The notes below the pieces were generated by a model, which saw nothing but the letters and a program-made list of their open reading frames with translations, had not been told where the DNA came from and ran no database searches. A stretch of 64,000 nt of DNA, from assembly GCF_000344685.1 (NCBI RefSeq), contig NW_006920410.1:1758608-1822607 (forward strand). Reading direction: 5' to 3'. A program made the translations under genes and the position numbers. Shown here piece after piece: positions 44,531-56,796 of this stretch; positions within the stretch are counted from its first letter, which is position 1; each line of letters opens with the position of its first letter. The DNA is from Gloeophyllum trabeum ATCC 11539. Its lineage: Eukaryota > Basidiomycota > Agaricomycetes > Gloeophyllales > Gloeophyllaceae.

Positions 44531-44723
44531 TGCGTCTTGATGGAGACGCGTCGGGTACGCCGCGGTAGGCGATGAGCACTGGGCACTGACCGCTGAGCAG
44601 TGGGCAAGGACCTATAGGTGTGGAACCAACAAGCGCGCCTCCGACGCGTCGACTTGATCGCAGTCTAAAAATAGCAAATTTGTGGACTCTTGCCACACTT
44701 CCGAGTTCAGCTCATCCACGACC
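44531..44723. promoter_or_regulatory. Compact bidirectional promoter with two ACGCGT boxes
   Basis: This 193-bp spacer separates the start codons of the IMA1-like (minus) and SNAPc-like (plus) genes. Two ACGCGT hexamers, each inside GACGCGTCG, lie at 44546-44551 and 44644-44649. ACGCGT is the MluI cell-cycle box bound by MBF-type factors in yeasts; a role here is inference, since the hexamer also occurs in the repeats near 2.4 and 4.2 kb. Confidence 0.45.
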
Positions 44724-46147
44724 ATGTCCCTCGCTCCGTCGCCTTCCGTCAGCAGGGGAACCATAATCCTACAGCCGTCGTTTTTTACATCGTCTCTATA
44801 CGTTAACCCTCTGCGGGAAGATATCCTGCATCTCATCCGGCTGTTCATAGAACAGTACCTTCAGACGCGGCCGACGCAACCCTTTGCGCTTTTTAAGGAG
44901 ATATGGAACTCTCAGGGATGGACGTGGCTTCACTTCAAAGTGTTCGATGTTCGAACGCGTGATACGTTTCTCCAAGTTACTGCGAGGCTTTTCCTTGGTT
45001 TGTCTACTACTTCGCCGGTCAAATGCAAAGTCAATGACGCTGTTTATCCTAGAGCATATGTCCGAGGCACAGCCTGTACTTAACAGAGTCACGGCGCTGT
45101 TTTGCCTCTACACATTTTATTTCACGCAGCCGACCACATCTACTCCGTCTCTACACCCCATCGAGCATATCCCCATTGCGAGTGGTACGCTGTTCGTGAT
45201 TACTCGAGTGTACATCCTGATGATCGTCCCAAGATGTCTATGAGACTCTTACAGCGTTACCCGCTTCGCTATCTGAACCACATCTTGCCACCCTTGGGCC
45301 TCACGTTACGTATGTACTCTCGACGCTGCTCGACGCCAAGGTCTTCCACATACTCCCCTCGTCCAATCTTAACCCTCACAATCCTTGCACCTTGCCCCGC
45401 GAGATCTTCATTCACGACGACATACCTGCCGCAAGTTACGAGCACGTCTCTCGGGCAGCGAGCGCTGAGACAGGAGGAAGATCGGGCCCGTCTACTCCGG
45501 TACCAGAAGCGCCCCTTCCGAAGAAGAAAGGCCGACCATCGAAGAGGGAGCGTATGCGGAAATCCAAGGACGCCCTACTTGCTCTGGACAGATGGCTGGA
45601 CAAGAGTGCTTGGCCGCCTCCTGGACAGCAGAGCCAGGATCCTGAGGCCACACAGCAACCCACAACGCATGTGTTGATCACGGGCCAACCTACTGCTTCG
45701 TTGAACAACTATCGGTCCTACAAGTACTACCTAATGGATACGCTGGTCCCTCGGGTAGATAATCCTCATGGTATGCCGAATTACGATTCAACACGAGGTC
45801 AAATGGCAATCCAGCGAGCAAACACTGCTATTCTTGCGCGACTGAAGAAGATCGATCAAATGGCCGCCGAGGAGGGGCTGGAAGTCGGCGGTGAAGGCGG
45901 TGATCGGACAGGTCTGACAAGGGTCGAAAAAGCCGTTCAAGAGCTCGGCCGGCCAGGCGCTGTAGGTTCGGTAGGTGGTATACTTGCGCTGCTGGAGGGC
46001 GCTGGGCTGGATGAGAAGGACACTGCGGAGGGCTCGGGTGCGGCGGCTGCGACTGCTACTGCGACTGACGGCAATGATGTGCCTATGTCGGACGTGCAGA
46101 CAGTGGCGGATGCATCTCCCGCCACCGCCGTTGGCCATGCAGCATGA
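44724..46147 (+). CDS. SNAPc subunit SNAP43-like protein
   Basis: Predicted 439-residue nuclear protein, exons 44724-44997, 45053-45184 and 45234-46147; frames close exactly. The first 150 residues resemble the SNAP43/SNAPC1 domain: DILHLIRLFIEQYL, FALFKEIWNSQGWTWLHF, ARLFLEHMSEAQPVLNRV and ALFCLYTFYFTQP. SNAPc binds snRNA promoters and recruits Pol II or Pol III. A basic KKKGRPSKRERMRKSKD stretch resembling an AT-hook or nuclear-localisation signal follows around 45520, then a conserved-looking RSYKYYLMDTLVP block, and an acidic/Ala-rich tail. The ATG at 44724 (ACCATGTC) is preferred over the in-frame 44682. The domain call is moderate; the protein is clearly real. Confidence 0.65.
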
Positions 46148-46494
46148 TGCAATCCCCGGTCGACGTCTGGGGTCAGGGCCAAGGCGCTTACGGTGAGTGC
46201 GTGCATGTCCCTGGCGCTGTCACCCCTTTTCAAGCCCTCTTTGGAGTATTTCCTGCGTGTATACACAGCGACTGCGTGCTCGCCAGTCGTACTCGCCAAT
46301 CGTATATTTTTTCAAAAGCCTATGTATAAGCCGCTGCGGTCATAGATTGCAGATTGGCGTAGAAAAGCTTTGCCAAGCGCAGTAAAGAGAGGGGAACCAC
46401 CGCCACCAGGCCAAAAGGGGCACAAGAGGCTTACATAAGCGCGCCCCTGCTTGAGAGGGCAACGGTTACGTTTCGGTTGTCAGTGCAAAAGAGA
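46148..46494. other. Intergenic, promoter of SKN1-like gene
   Basis: A 347-bp spacer. Nothing coding is supported; a CATAAGCG segment about 60 bp before the next start could act as a weak TATA element. Confidence 0.4.
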
Positions 46495-49209
46495 ATGGCC
46501 AGCACCAAGTCCGCTCCTTACGCTTTCACTTCCGGTCCTTACTCCAACCAAGGCTCTGCGCCTGTACACTACTCTTCCGCCGCCTCTTCGTCCTCCGACT
46601 TCACCATGTCGTCCCAGGCCGATAGGCACTACTACGCTGCCAATTCTCCTTCTCCTTCAACCACCAACCTCCTACCACCCTCGGCGACGAGAGGCTCGGG
46701 CCAGGGCGTGCAGGCCACGTTCGCGAAGGGCCCGACCTTGCGCAGCATGGCCAGCAATGGCTCTCTGGTGTGTCGCGTTGTCTTGTCAGGCAGGCGGGAG
46801 CGCTGAGTCGACTTACTCGCAGAATGAATCGTCACCGTACACGGGCATTGGAGGTGGGATGTCCAAGACATCCTCCTTGGCTCCTTCGATTTCTGACAAG
46901 GTGAGTTGGCCCGTCCCAACTGAGCCATCCCGCCAGTTTAGCTAGCGTCTCTGCTGGAGATGCTGCCCTAGGCGTATGCTGCCGGTATTGCGCGAGCGTT
47001 CCTGTAGCCATGTTGCTAGGGCGGGATTGGGCATCCTTTTTGTCCAAGGGACTCACTCGAAGGATGCAAGTCACTGACCCTACTCTACTATAGTTTTCTC
47101 TCTCCCCTGACCCCTCTTCCTGGGGCGCCGACCTCTCCCCCAATCACCCTGAACCCGACGACTTTCTCCATAATCCCGATCCCCGAAGGGACCGCAAGAA
47201 TGATCAGGGCGGCACCATCTTCACTTCAAGAGGTTTCACGAACTTGGGATGCTTAGCGATTCTGTGCATATCGCTTGTTACCTTATTGTGCGTTTCCTCG
47301 CATGTGACCGTGCCAACATGTCACTGATTGACATCCGTCCATAGTGCCGGATACCCTCTGATAACCTATTTCACCAAGCATTCACTAAAGACCTTCGGTG
47401 GTTTCAACCTTGGTGGGATTAATGCGTCCGGGCAGGTGCGCTGGTGGAGTTGTAGTGATTTCGATTGTTCGTATTCAAAGATTGCTTGTCTTGCAGGTTC
47501 CGAGTATGGCTGGAAACTGGGGGCTTATCGACCTCGACACCCCACAGGAGGCATATACCCACCCATCGTACGCAGATCCGACGCAGGAGATGCAGCTCGT
47601 GTTCAGTGATGAGTTCAATGTGGATGGCCGGACTTTCTACCCTGGTGACGACCCATACTGGGAAGCTGTCGATCTGCATTACTGGCAGGTGAGTCTTGTG
47701 GACACTAATGGAAACAGTCTTTCTACTGACACGTTCTATGCCTTTTAGACGAACAACATGGAATGGTACTCTCCGGATGCGATTACGACAAAGGGTGGAG
47801 CGTTGAAGATCACGCTCTCGAAGACGGAGACCCACGGTCTGGACTACCGCGGCGGCATGATGTCCACCTGGAACAAGTTCTGCTTTACGGGGGGCATGAT
47901 CGTGACTGCCGTCACTTTGCCTGGCATCAACAACATTGTTGGTTTGTGGCCTGCTGTTTGGACCATGGGTAACCTTGGCCGCGCTGGTTTTGGCGCGAGT
48001 CTGGAAGGAATGGTGCGTGATCTTGCGTTTGAGTTCGCAGAGGAACCCGGTTTGTTCACGACAGGTATTTAGTGGCCGTACACCTATGATGCTTGTGATG
48101 TCGGTACCGCCCCCAATCAGACGCATAACGGTCTTCCCATTGCGGCTACCGTTGGAGGCGATAAGAGCTACGATGGCGTCCTTTCTTACCTTCCTGGTCA
48201 GCGTCTGTCCAGGTGTACTTGCCCTGGCGAATCGCATCCCGGGCCCGTGCATTCTGATGGGACGTACGTTGGTCGGGCAGCACCTGAAATCGATATCTTC
48301 GAGGCTCAGGTATGCTAATCTTCATTATCCATTATACTTTGGCTCAAACTATCATATAGATCAGTGGTGACCCGAAGCAGGGTTTCGTCTCCCAGTCGGC
48401 GCAGTGGGGTGTAAGTGCTGCTCTGCCAGATAAGTGTCAAAAGCTGATCCAGGTGTTTTTGCAGCCGTTCAATGCCCAGTATGAATGGTTCAACACCAGT
48501 GACAATCTGATTATTCCGGACCCGACTGCCACGGAGTTAAACTCGTATACCGGAGGTGTCTACCAACAGGCTTCCTCGGGTGTAACCAAGACTGAGCAGG
48601 ATTGTTACGAGTTGGGAACGGGATGCTTCTCCGTATATGGATTCGAGTATAAGCCTGGTTTCGATAATTCCGTGAGTATCATGAATTGGCACCTGCTCTG
48701 ACTGTTCACTGATCAACGTTCCATAGTACATTGCATGGATCGCAGCGGATAAGCTCGCATGGCAATTGAATGGTGCAGGTATGGCTGCGGACAGCAGGGT
48801 GGAGATCTCCGCCAGACCCGTTCCCCAAGAGCCTCTGGTAAAGTCCAGTTCTCCTCGAGTATTCCATCAGTCTGTTAACCTTCCTCTTAGTACATCATCG
48901 CCAACTTGGGTATGTCGACAAACTTCGGTGACGTCGACTTGGACCACTTGACGTTCCCCACTACCATGTCCATTGATTATATCCGGGTGTACCAACCCAA
49001 GAACGCGATTAACATCGGATGTGATCCTGAGGACTTCCCGACGCAAGCCTACATCAATCAATATCTTCGGGTACGTGGAGCCACATGGTTTAAATCATCA
49101 TTCCACTGCTGACAATCGCCGCTAGGCTTACACGGACGCCAATCTGACAACCTGGCGGGACGACTTCAAGCAGCCTTTCCCCAAGAGCAGCTTCTTAGGA
49201 CAATGCTAA
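46495..49209 (+). CDS. SKN1: SKN1/KRE6-type beta-1,6-glucan synthesis protein (GH16)
   Basis: Type II membrane glycoprotein of the secretory pathway required for cell-wall beta-1,6-glucan. The cytosolic N-terminus is Ser/Tyr-rich (46495 to about 47250, interrupted by introns). The single anchor is [19 protein letters not shown] (about 47250-47360, split by an intron). The luminal domain follows: [53 protein letters not shown] and [11 protein letters not shown]. The GH16 catalytic signature EIDIFE is at 48286-48303, and later blocks include [20 protein letters not shown] and [11 protein letters not shown]. Several introns of about 50 nt are removed; the one ending ...tatttag|TGG at about 48071 restores EGMWPYTYDA. 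The stop is TAA at 49207. The upstream GTG at 46477 is in frame but the ATG at 46495 is preferred. Confidence 0.93.
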
Positions 49210-49627
49210 GCTGCTTTGTGAGGCTGTTGCCCTGCTTTTGTCTCTCCTTGCATCCGCTTTTCGTCCACAGTTGCTGCCATACCTCTCACCTTGTACAGAT
49301 GCACACGCGCATATTTCAAATGTCCCGTGATATCCTTTCACTTGCCTTGAGTTTCTCCATTCGTGCCTCCCTTCGGATACGCTACGTTTAATCACAAACT
49401 TGCATGATCATCTTGGGGTTTATTTGGCGACGCCTTTGCTCGCTTCCAAGCCAACTTGGCTGTTGTCGCACTTCTCTTTGTGGAACAGCAGGCACTGGGA
49501 TGCAATAGCTGACAAGCCTTTAGAATTCTAGAGTTTGTATATTGATACCGATAACCCATCGGAATATGTCCTAAAAGTGCAATACAAATAAAAATGTCAA
49601 ACATGACAGATGAACGACCACCTATAG
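49210..49627. other. Intergenic, convergent 3' flanks
   Basis: 3' flanks of SKN1 (plus) and the UBE2O-like gene (minus), rich in C/T and then A/T runs. No gene supported. Confidence 0.5.
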
Positions 49628-52600
49628 CTACAGTGAAGCGTGATGTGAATCCAATAGAGCCTTTAATTTAGTCAATGTCCGCTCCAAAGTGATGATACCA
49701 CCAGATGTTAACCGGGGCACTGCTAGATCTTGCGAACTATCCTCTAACTTCGTCTTGCTCTTCTCGATGAGGGCGTTGGCATCCCGGAGGACCTTCTCCA
49801 GCTTGCCATTCGTATAATACATCCAGCGTATCTCCGACTCTATTGATCCAGGAAGGATCTCTAGAGCACGTCGCACGAAACCTCGAGATAGCACATATGC
49901 TTTCTCGCTGTATAATCGGCTATGACAAATGTTCAGTTGAGGGAAGGTGACGCATAATTCACTACCGCACCTGTTGACCATGCCCTCCTCAGTGCCTCGT
50001 AACTTCTCGTATGCAGGTTCGCAAAACCAGCTGAACAGCGAGACAATCAGTGATATTAATGATGCAATGAGGGCGGGGCGTACGCACGGTTCTTTGACAA
50101 GCACCAGGGCCTGTATTGACACCAAGACTTGCAAGAGCGACGATCGGGCAGGATTCCATACTTCGTTCTTGTCACCAGCCCAAGTGCCAAGGATAGACAA
50201 GCATACTTTGCCCTCTTCATACAGGTTGCTGTGGCAACCTTGAATATCCGCCAGAATTTCTGACAACAGCAAGACTTACGGGTTCACTTGGGGATGCGTC
50301 AGAACGGATACAGTTGCGATGGATGGAATGGAACACACCTCTACCATTGCCGTTCGTCCAGCTGTGGAAGTGTGCTATAGGCGGTGTATTTGGGAAATTC
50401 GAGTCTAGCATCCAGTCGATCACAAACGGAGCATCCTCGTAAGGAGTGTTCTCCGGCCCAATAATCAAGGATCGTAGTAAATCCGTGCGGTCCTCGTATG
50501 CACGGACAATGATCGAGTCTGCCACGAGAATGAGCAAAGACGTGAATAGACCGCGAAACTCACGCACCAGGTAAGCTGCTCGAAAGCACCCGGTACTCTT
50601 TCGTTAGACGACCGAGGAAATTCCTGGAGGGTTGTGCAGGAGGGGAGGCATAGAACGCGTGGTCCACCGGTGTCGTCGGTAACAGCTCGAACTTCTTCCA
50701 GTTTGCGTCTCTGTCCTCCTCCGCGGGTTGTTCGCCGCTCTCTTCACCGTCGGCCGCGATGTCTTCAGGCACGTCCGGCGCAGTAGACTTTTCCATGGCC
50801 GACTCTGACGACAGGGCTTGTTCGCCAGAAGGGCGAGGCGTCACCGACTCTGTAGTGTAGTCCATCAGAGGCGGGCTGATATCCATGACAGGCTCTGTCT
50901 CCTCATAGTCAGACCCATCCACGTCCATAGCATCCTCCGGCTCGTCTTCATCCTCATCCGCTTCCTCCCACTCGTCTTTATCATCGATGTCATGCGCAGG
51001 CCGCCAGACGCCGTTCTCGTCCTGCGCCCAGTATTCGTCGGTCTCGCCCTCGCTTCCCTCCCCAAACTCGGACGCCTCGTCGGCCATCATGTCTTCGAGC
51101 TGTTCCAACCCATCGTACAAGCGCGTCAGGCGGTCGAGCGGCAGGATGACCTCGGACTCGTCGGGTAGTAGAACCTTTACGGTTCCGTCCAGGAGCAACT
51201 GAAGCCGTCGTCAACTCTCTGCAACCTCCATACAGCATACGAAAGAGATCCTCACATCAGACACCTCACCGAACCAGTTCAAAGAGCTGTCGTCCTTGCT
51301 GGGCCGCCGCACACTCCCCTCCTCATACCCATGCGTCCCGCGCTTCTGCGCAATATCCGCGCCGATCACCGCCATCTCCCTCCTCCACCCATCCACGAGG
51401 CCCCTGCTATCCACGGGCATATCGCGCACCCACGACTCGAGCTCGCCGATGCGCGGCACGCGCGGCTTCGGTATGCCGTTCGTCGTGCCCGCGCGGTGGA
51501 TGAAGACGATGTCCCCGCGGTGCACGCCGAGCCCGTCCGGCGGCGTCGGGATCGTCGCGGACCAGTCGTTGCTCCCGCGCGTGTCGAGCTCGAGCACGGA
51601 CACGAGCTCCTCCCGCGCGTCCGCGGGCGGCGCGTCAAAGTAGCGCACGACCGCCGTGCGCTCGGCCGGGTTCACGCGCTGCACGATCGCCGCGCGCGTG
51701 CCGTCCTCCGTCTTGTGGAACACCGCGTCGCCGGGCCTGGCGCATGCGTCGCATCCAGCTCCGGCATAACCCGACAAAGGAAAAGACGTACCAGCAATCG
51801 TACTCGTCCGCGTTCAGGTACGGGATCAGCTCCGTCGACTTGAACTTTTCGAGCGTGCCGTCCTGCCAGAGCACGGTGACGGTCGTGTCCGTGTCCGACA
51901 CGACGAACGCGCGCACCTCGACGGGCGGGTCGCCGCCGTGCCGCGTGACGGGGAGGTCGAGGCCCGGCGCGGGGCGCAGGTTCAGGCGGTCGCCGACGCG
52001 CACCATCTGGTCGATGTGGCTGCGCACGAGCGTGAGCCGCGAGAGGTCCGCGCCGTACCAGAAGCGCTGGGGCCGCTGGCTGTTCTGGATCTCGGCGGGG
52101 TCGAGCTGGATGGTAGGATATGAGTGGTGTACATGACGAGGTGCTATGGGGAATTGGAACGTACAGACTGGTTGACGGCGAGCCAGGTAACGGCCAGGAC
52201 GGTGTGCTTGAGATCCACGACGGTGTCTTCATTACTTGGCTGGGGCATACTGCCTCCCCTGAAATATTGCAGGAGGTTCTGCATGCCGGCCATAACCGGC
52301 TGCAGGAGCTCCTGGTGGCACGGGCGCCCATTGAGAGAGAGAGATGACGAGCTGAGATGTAGAGATACGCTTACCTTGCTTCGGTCGCCTACTGTCAGAC
52401 CCGACCGTAGCTCGGGCAGCTTGATGAGCTGGTGATTCGACACCTCGATGGTCGCCTCGTCGAACATCTGTGTGGCATCAGCACACGCCCGCACAGCGGA
52501 AACCGCCCGTGCGCACCTCTGCAATCTACCCCCATCCCCTCACGTCAGCACACCCCCGCATATAAACACATCGCCCAGGCCCAGCTCACCTGCCCAATCC

Positions 52601-53155
52601 AATTATCACAAACGACATAATCCCCCACCTCCATATCGACCTCCCACTCGAGCTCGCTCAGCCTCCTCCACCCGCGCACCTCCTCGCCGCTCACGACATG
52701 GCGCAGGCGGAAGCGCACGTCCACGTCGACGACGACCGCGCTGCGCACGTCCTCGACGCGGCGCTTCGCGAGGTCGCCGCACACGAACGTGCGGTCGACG
52801 AGCGCGCAGCGCGCCTCGGGGAGGATCTCGCGGGCGGCGGTGGGGAAGAAGGACACGCCGACTTCGCCGCGCTGCAGGGGCCGCATGAGCGGGTCGGGGT
52901 GGTGCGTCGGCGGGGGGAGGTCCTCGGCGTCGTGCCAGCATCGCTGCCGCGGGGCGGGGGGTTAGGTGGGTGCGCCTGGGAGAGCGGGGGTGACGTACGA
53001 GGACGATGCCGAGCGCGTCGGGCTGGTCGACGAGCCGGACGATGTCCTCCTGGTAGAACTGGGTGGTAATGGCGGGCGATCGCGCGGGTTAGTGAAGTCG
53101 TTCTGTGAGCCTCGCGCCTGCTGACCTTGGCGGCGGCTGCGTGCGGCGCAGTCAT
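49628..53155 (-). CDS. UBE2O: UBE2O-type E2/E3 hybrid ubiquitin-conjugating enzyme
   Basis: Large E2 that also acts as its own E3. From the ATG at 53155: [10 protein letters not shown], then [20 protein letters not shown] after a short intron. Several SH3/Tudor-like conserved regions follow ([92 protein letters not shown]). Next come a coiled, strongly acidic stretch (about 51080-50880) and the UBC domain, with [47 protein letters not shown] (catalytic Cys codon 50203-50201), [14 protein letters not shown] and a C-terminal helical tail. In animals UBE2O marks orphan ribosomal proteins and other basic clients; the fungal clients are unknown. The 5' half is unusually GC-rich. Confidence 0.92.
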
Positions 53156-54642
53156 TGTCCACGGTAGCTTAAGCGTGTCTGGTTCGTGAGGGCTCGTGTA
53201 TTGTGCTAGTGTATGAATGTGACGATGGGTACGCGAAGACGAGCAGCCCGGACGAGGTGACTGCAGAGGACAAGGGCCGGCAAGATAATGGCGGCACGTG
53301 GGAGGCCATCACCGATGTGCTTCTGCGGGTCCTCGGTGCCGATGTTTCTCAGCTTCAAGTGCCACAAATTTGAAGAGGCTCGTGAGGACAAGGTATTCAC
53401 TGGTTCACTAATGCGTTGAAAGAATGGCTGGTAATCGCACCCCCAAGCGTGTAGCATTCAAGAAATTATTGGTGTTTCGCACTCGCGTCTCTAAAAAGTA
53501 CATCAAGCTACATTTCACAAACTTGACGCCTTGACGCTATCACTTTGATAATACGGTAGTCAAAACGATGCCAAGGGAATGCAATGGTATACGCGGTATA
53601 TTTGGAGGGAGCACGGCACCATCAGTTGAGGAGGCCGGGGTTCAGATGAACTTTATGGTCGTCCGGCGTCAGTCACGGAAGAGACGCTCAAGCCCAGTGC
53701 CTTCGACGGAGCCCTGAGTCACCGTCGACGGCGGTTCGGTACAGCAACGTTCGTCCAATGTGGATGTTCCGTAGACAAAGGACCAGTGGGATCACAGGGT
53801 CGGCGCTTCGTATAAGACGCCGGGAGGGGCACTGGCAGTCCTGACAACTGCCTGCGCGCTTGGTGGAGCAGGAAGCAGTGTCGATGCGATGAAGGGGAAT
53901 ACAGCAGACCAGCAGGCAGCGGCAGAGCGTCACGCTCGGCGAGATCGGTGAAGCGCTCACCAGATGAAGTGAAATGTTCGAGGGCAAGAGCGAGCACATC
54001 GATATTGCTGATCTGCGGTGTAGTACAAGGCGAGAGCCTTTGCTCGTGAAAACCGTTGGACGGGAGGTCATTGAACGTGAACAGTAGATGGGTTAGGCAG
54101 ACACTGCTGATCCTCAGTGTTCTATATCACGACCACTTGAGGCTCGTGATACTTGAAGGACCAAGCTTCCGTCGACGTCGTCGGCGAACAGATCGAGTAT
54201 GAGTGTATTTGGCGGAACAGCCTTCAGAGAAGGACCCATTCAATAGGACCTGGATCGATTGAGGGATTTATGACTCGATAGCAGTACTGTGGCTGTCGAC
54301 CCAATAGCAAAAGACGCTTCTGAGCGCATCGCCGGGAGAATGGCTGGGTAATAGAGAAGGATGACGGGGGCAATCGCCTGGATCAGGATGGCAGCGCTCG
54401 GTAGACGGCCGAGGATGTGCCGGGGAAAGGCAAAGGACGCTGAAGAGAGCGACGGAGATGATCACCGGTGGCAGCTCGTCATACGACGCAGCGCGAAATG
54501 AGCGATTCGAGGCTGAGATGAAACCAATGCCGGCAGTACATCATAGATCTAATCTAATCTGGGGTAAATTTGCAGTACGCCCCTCACTGCAAGCTGTATG
54601 TATATTATATCAGCCCCCGTCGTCCCCCGCCATCCCAGACCG
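53156..54642. other. Intergenic stretch; orphan open frames only
   Basis: 1.5 kb between divergent genes. Three minus-strand frames look weakly coding: 53206-53457, 53719-53997 (a helical DVLALALEHFTSSGE start, then Pro/Arg-rich), and about 54268-54446 with a hydrophobic ILIQAIAPVILLYYPAI segment. They do not join through plausible splice sites and resemble no family I know. They may be remnants, long UTRs or an undetected small gene. Confidence 0.4.
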
Positions 54643-56624
54643 ATGCTCTCGCACTCAATCCGCCATAGCTGCAACCGCGTAGCGTCCAGCGCAAGCCATG
54701 CAGCCTCGTTCAAGGCCTTTTACGCAGTCAGTCATTCGCCGCATCCGCCTCGCTCGTCGCTGACCACGTCCCAGAGCCTCAGGCAAGGTCCAACGCGCGA
54801 CGCCGACGAGGCTGAGCCGCCAGACAATGTTTGTGCCATTCACTCTGCTCACCACACACGCGCTGAACGCCCCGCCAGGACTTTATCCTGTCCATCCTCC
54901 GCGCCAACCCGTCCTCCCGCGACACAAAGAACTACATGGCCTCCTTCGGCCTCCGTCCCCGCCCTCCCCCGGTCACAGATCCCACTCCCTCCCAGTCACA
55001 AATAACCCCGCCGTTGCCCGCCCACGACCCCCACACCCACCTTCACCCGCAGACCCCGCCGCAGGAAGACGTCCGCCCGGCCTCGTCCCTCGTCAACGCC
55101 ATCCTCAACCCCATCCACCGCCGCACCGCCCTCGTCAAGATCCAGGGCCCCTTCACCGACCGCCAGCTCGACTCTGTCTGCCGCGGCATCATCTACCTCG
55201 AAAAGCTCGGCCTCGTCTCCGTCATCGTCGTCGAAAACGACGACCTCGTCCGTGGCGCCGAGCACGAGCGCGACGCCATCCTCGAAGAGACCATGCGCGT
55301 CGCCCACTTTCTCGAGTCCCACGGCGGCAGGGCCCGCCCCACCCTCGGCGCCGTCGTCCGCCTCGGGCCCAAGCCCGGCGACGACGACGACGACCAGGAC
55401 GCGCGCAAGGGCGAGTACGTCCCCGAGGCCCACGCCTACCCGAGCGACCTCACGCTCATACGCAGCGCCCTGCGTGCCGGCGAGATCCCGGTGCTGCCCC
55501 CGATGGCCCTCGACTCCTTCTGCCGCTCCACCCGCGTCGACGCCAACGACGTCGTCGCCGCCCTCGTCCGCGCCATGTCCGAAGCGTCCCCGCCGTCGTC
55601 ATCCTCCTCGACAGAGCCCGAGACCCCCCCGCCTACTACTGACCAAGTCGACCTCACCCCGCTGCGGCTCATGATCATCAACCGCGAGGGCGGCGTCCCC
55701 TCCTACGCGCGCGCGGGCCTCCCGCACCTCCTCATCAACCTCCACTCCGAGTTCCACCACATCACCTCCACCTTCCAGCCCGCCTGGCGCGCCACGCACC
55801 CGACCGCGCTCGCGAACCTCGCGCTCGCGCGCACCTGCCTCGCGCACATGCCGCCCTCCTCCTCCGCCGTCATGGTCAACCACCGCTCGCCCTCCTCGCT
55901 CATCGCGAACCTCATCACCAACAAGCCCGCGCTCTCCTCCTCGCTCCCGCACGCGCTCCTCCAGGGCTCCACCACCTCCACCACCACCGCCAAGGCGCGC
56001 CTCACGCCCAACACGCCCACCCTCCTCCGCCGCGGGCTCGACATCCGCGTCCTGCGCTCCCCCGCCGCGCTCGACGAGCCCAAGCTCACGCGCCTCCTCG
56101 AGGCGTCCTTCGCCCGCGCCCTCGACGCGCCCGCCTTCTACGCGCGCCTCCGCCGCCACCTCGACTTTGCCATCGTCGCCGGCGACTACGCCGGCGCCGC
56201 CATCGTCACGCGCGAGGCCGCCGGCGTCGCCTACCTCGACAAGTTCGCCGTCCTCCCCGCCCACCAGGGCGACGGCACCGTCGACTTTCTCTGGGTCGCG
56301 CTCCACGACGAGTCCTACGGCCTCGGCCTCCCCTACGCCGTCAACCCCAACCCGGGCGGCCACCAGGGCATGGGCGAGGGCCGCGACCTCGTCTGGCGCA
56401 GCCGCGCGAACAACCCCGTCAACAAGTGGTACTTTGAGCGCGCATCGGGCCACTTTCGCATGGGCTCCGACTGGGTCTTGTTCTGGTGCGACGGCGAGAA
56501 GCGCCTCCAGCGCGAGCAGGGCCGCCGCGGGAACGCCGGGCTCAGCTTTGTCGAGGATTGGGAAAAGGGCCGCATAGCCTTGTGGAAGGACGTCGTCGGC
56601 AAGATCCCCAGCGCCTGGAAGTGA
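54643..56624 (+). CDS. ARG2: Mitochondrial N-acetylglutamate synthase
   Basis: First enzyme of arginine biosynthesis: acetyl-CoA plus glutamate gives N-acetylglutamate, in the mitochondrial matrix. Two exons, 54643-54828 and 54879-56624, give 643 residues. The N-terminus (MLSHSIRHSCNRVASSAS) is Arg/Ser-rich and amphipathic, a typical presequence. Splicing links it to DFILSILRANPSSRDTKNY, a conserved fungal NAGS block. The amino-acid-kinase-like domain follows (ALVKIQGPFTDRQLDSV, VSVIVVENDDLV), and the C-terminal GNAT domain has LDKFAVLPAHQGDGTVDFLW, WRSRANNPVNKWYFERASGH and SDWVLFWCDG. Third codon positions are almost all G or C, more extreme than in most neighbours. An in-frame ATG at 54936 would give a short form lacking the presequence. 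Confidence 0.93.
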
Positions 56625-56796
56625 GCCCGGTGCTTACCGTCGCTATATGTATGTACTTGTTTCGGACCCAGGATATAGTGGCTGCATATGATATGATAGA
56701 TATAGCACCGTGTACCAATTATACCAGCGACTCGTCGTACGTACAGAATACAGCCAAAGCGGTACATGAAGCATAATGATATCGGGCGGGCAAGCA

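Noticed and set aside
55599..56453. 284-codon minus-strand open frame
   Set aside because: Antisense shadow of the GC-rich N-acetylglutamate synthase exon; composition is Gly/Ala/Arg/Val-rich with no domain.
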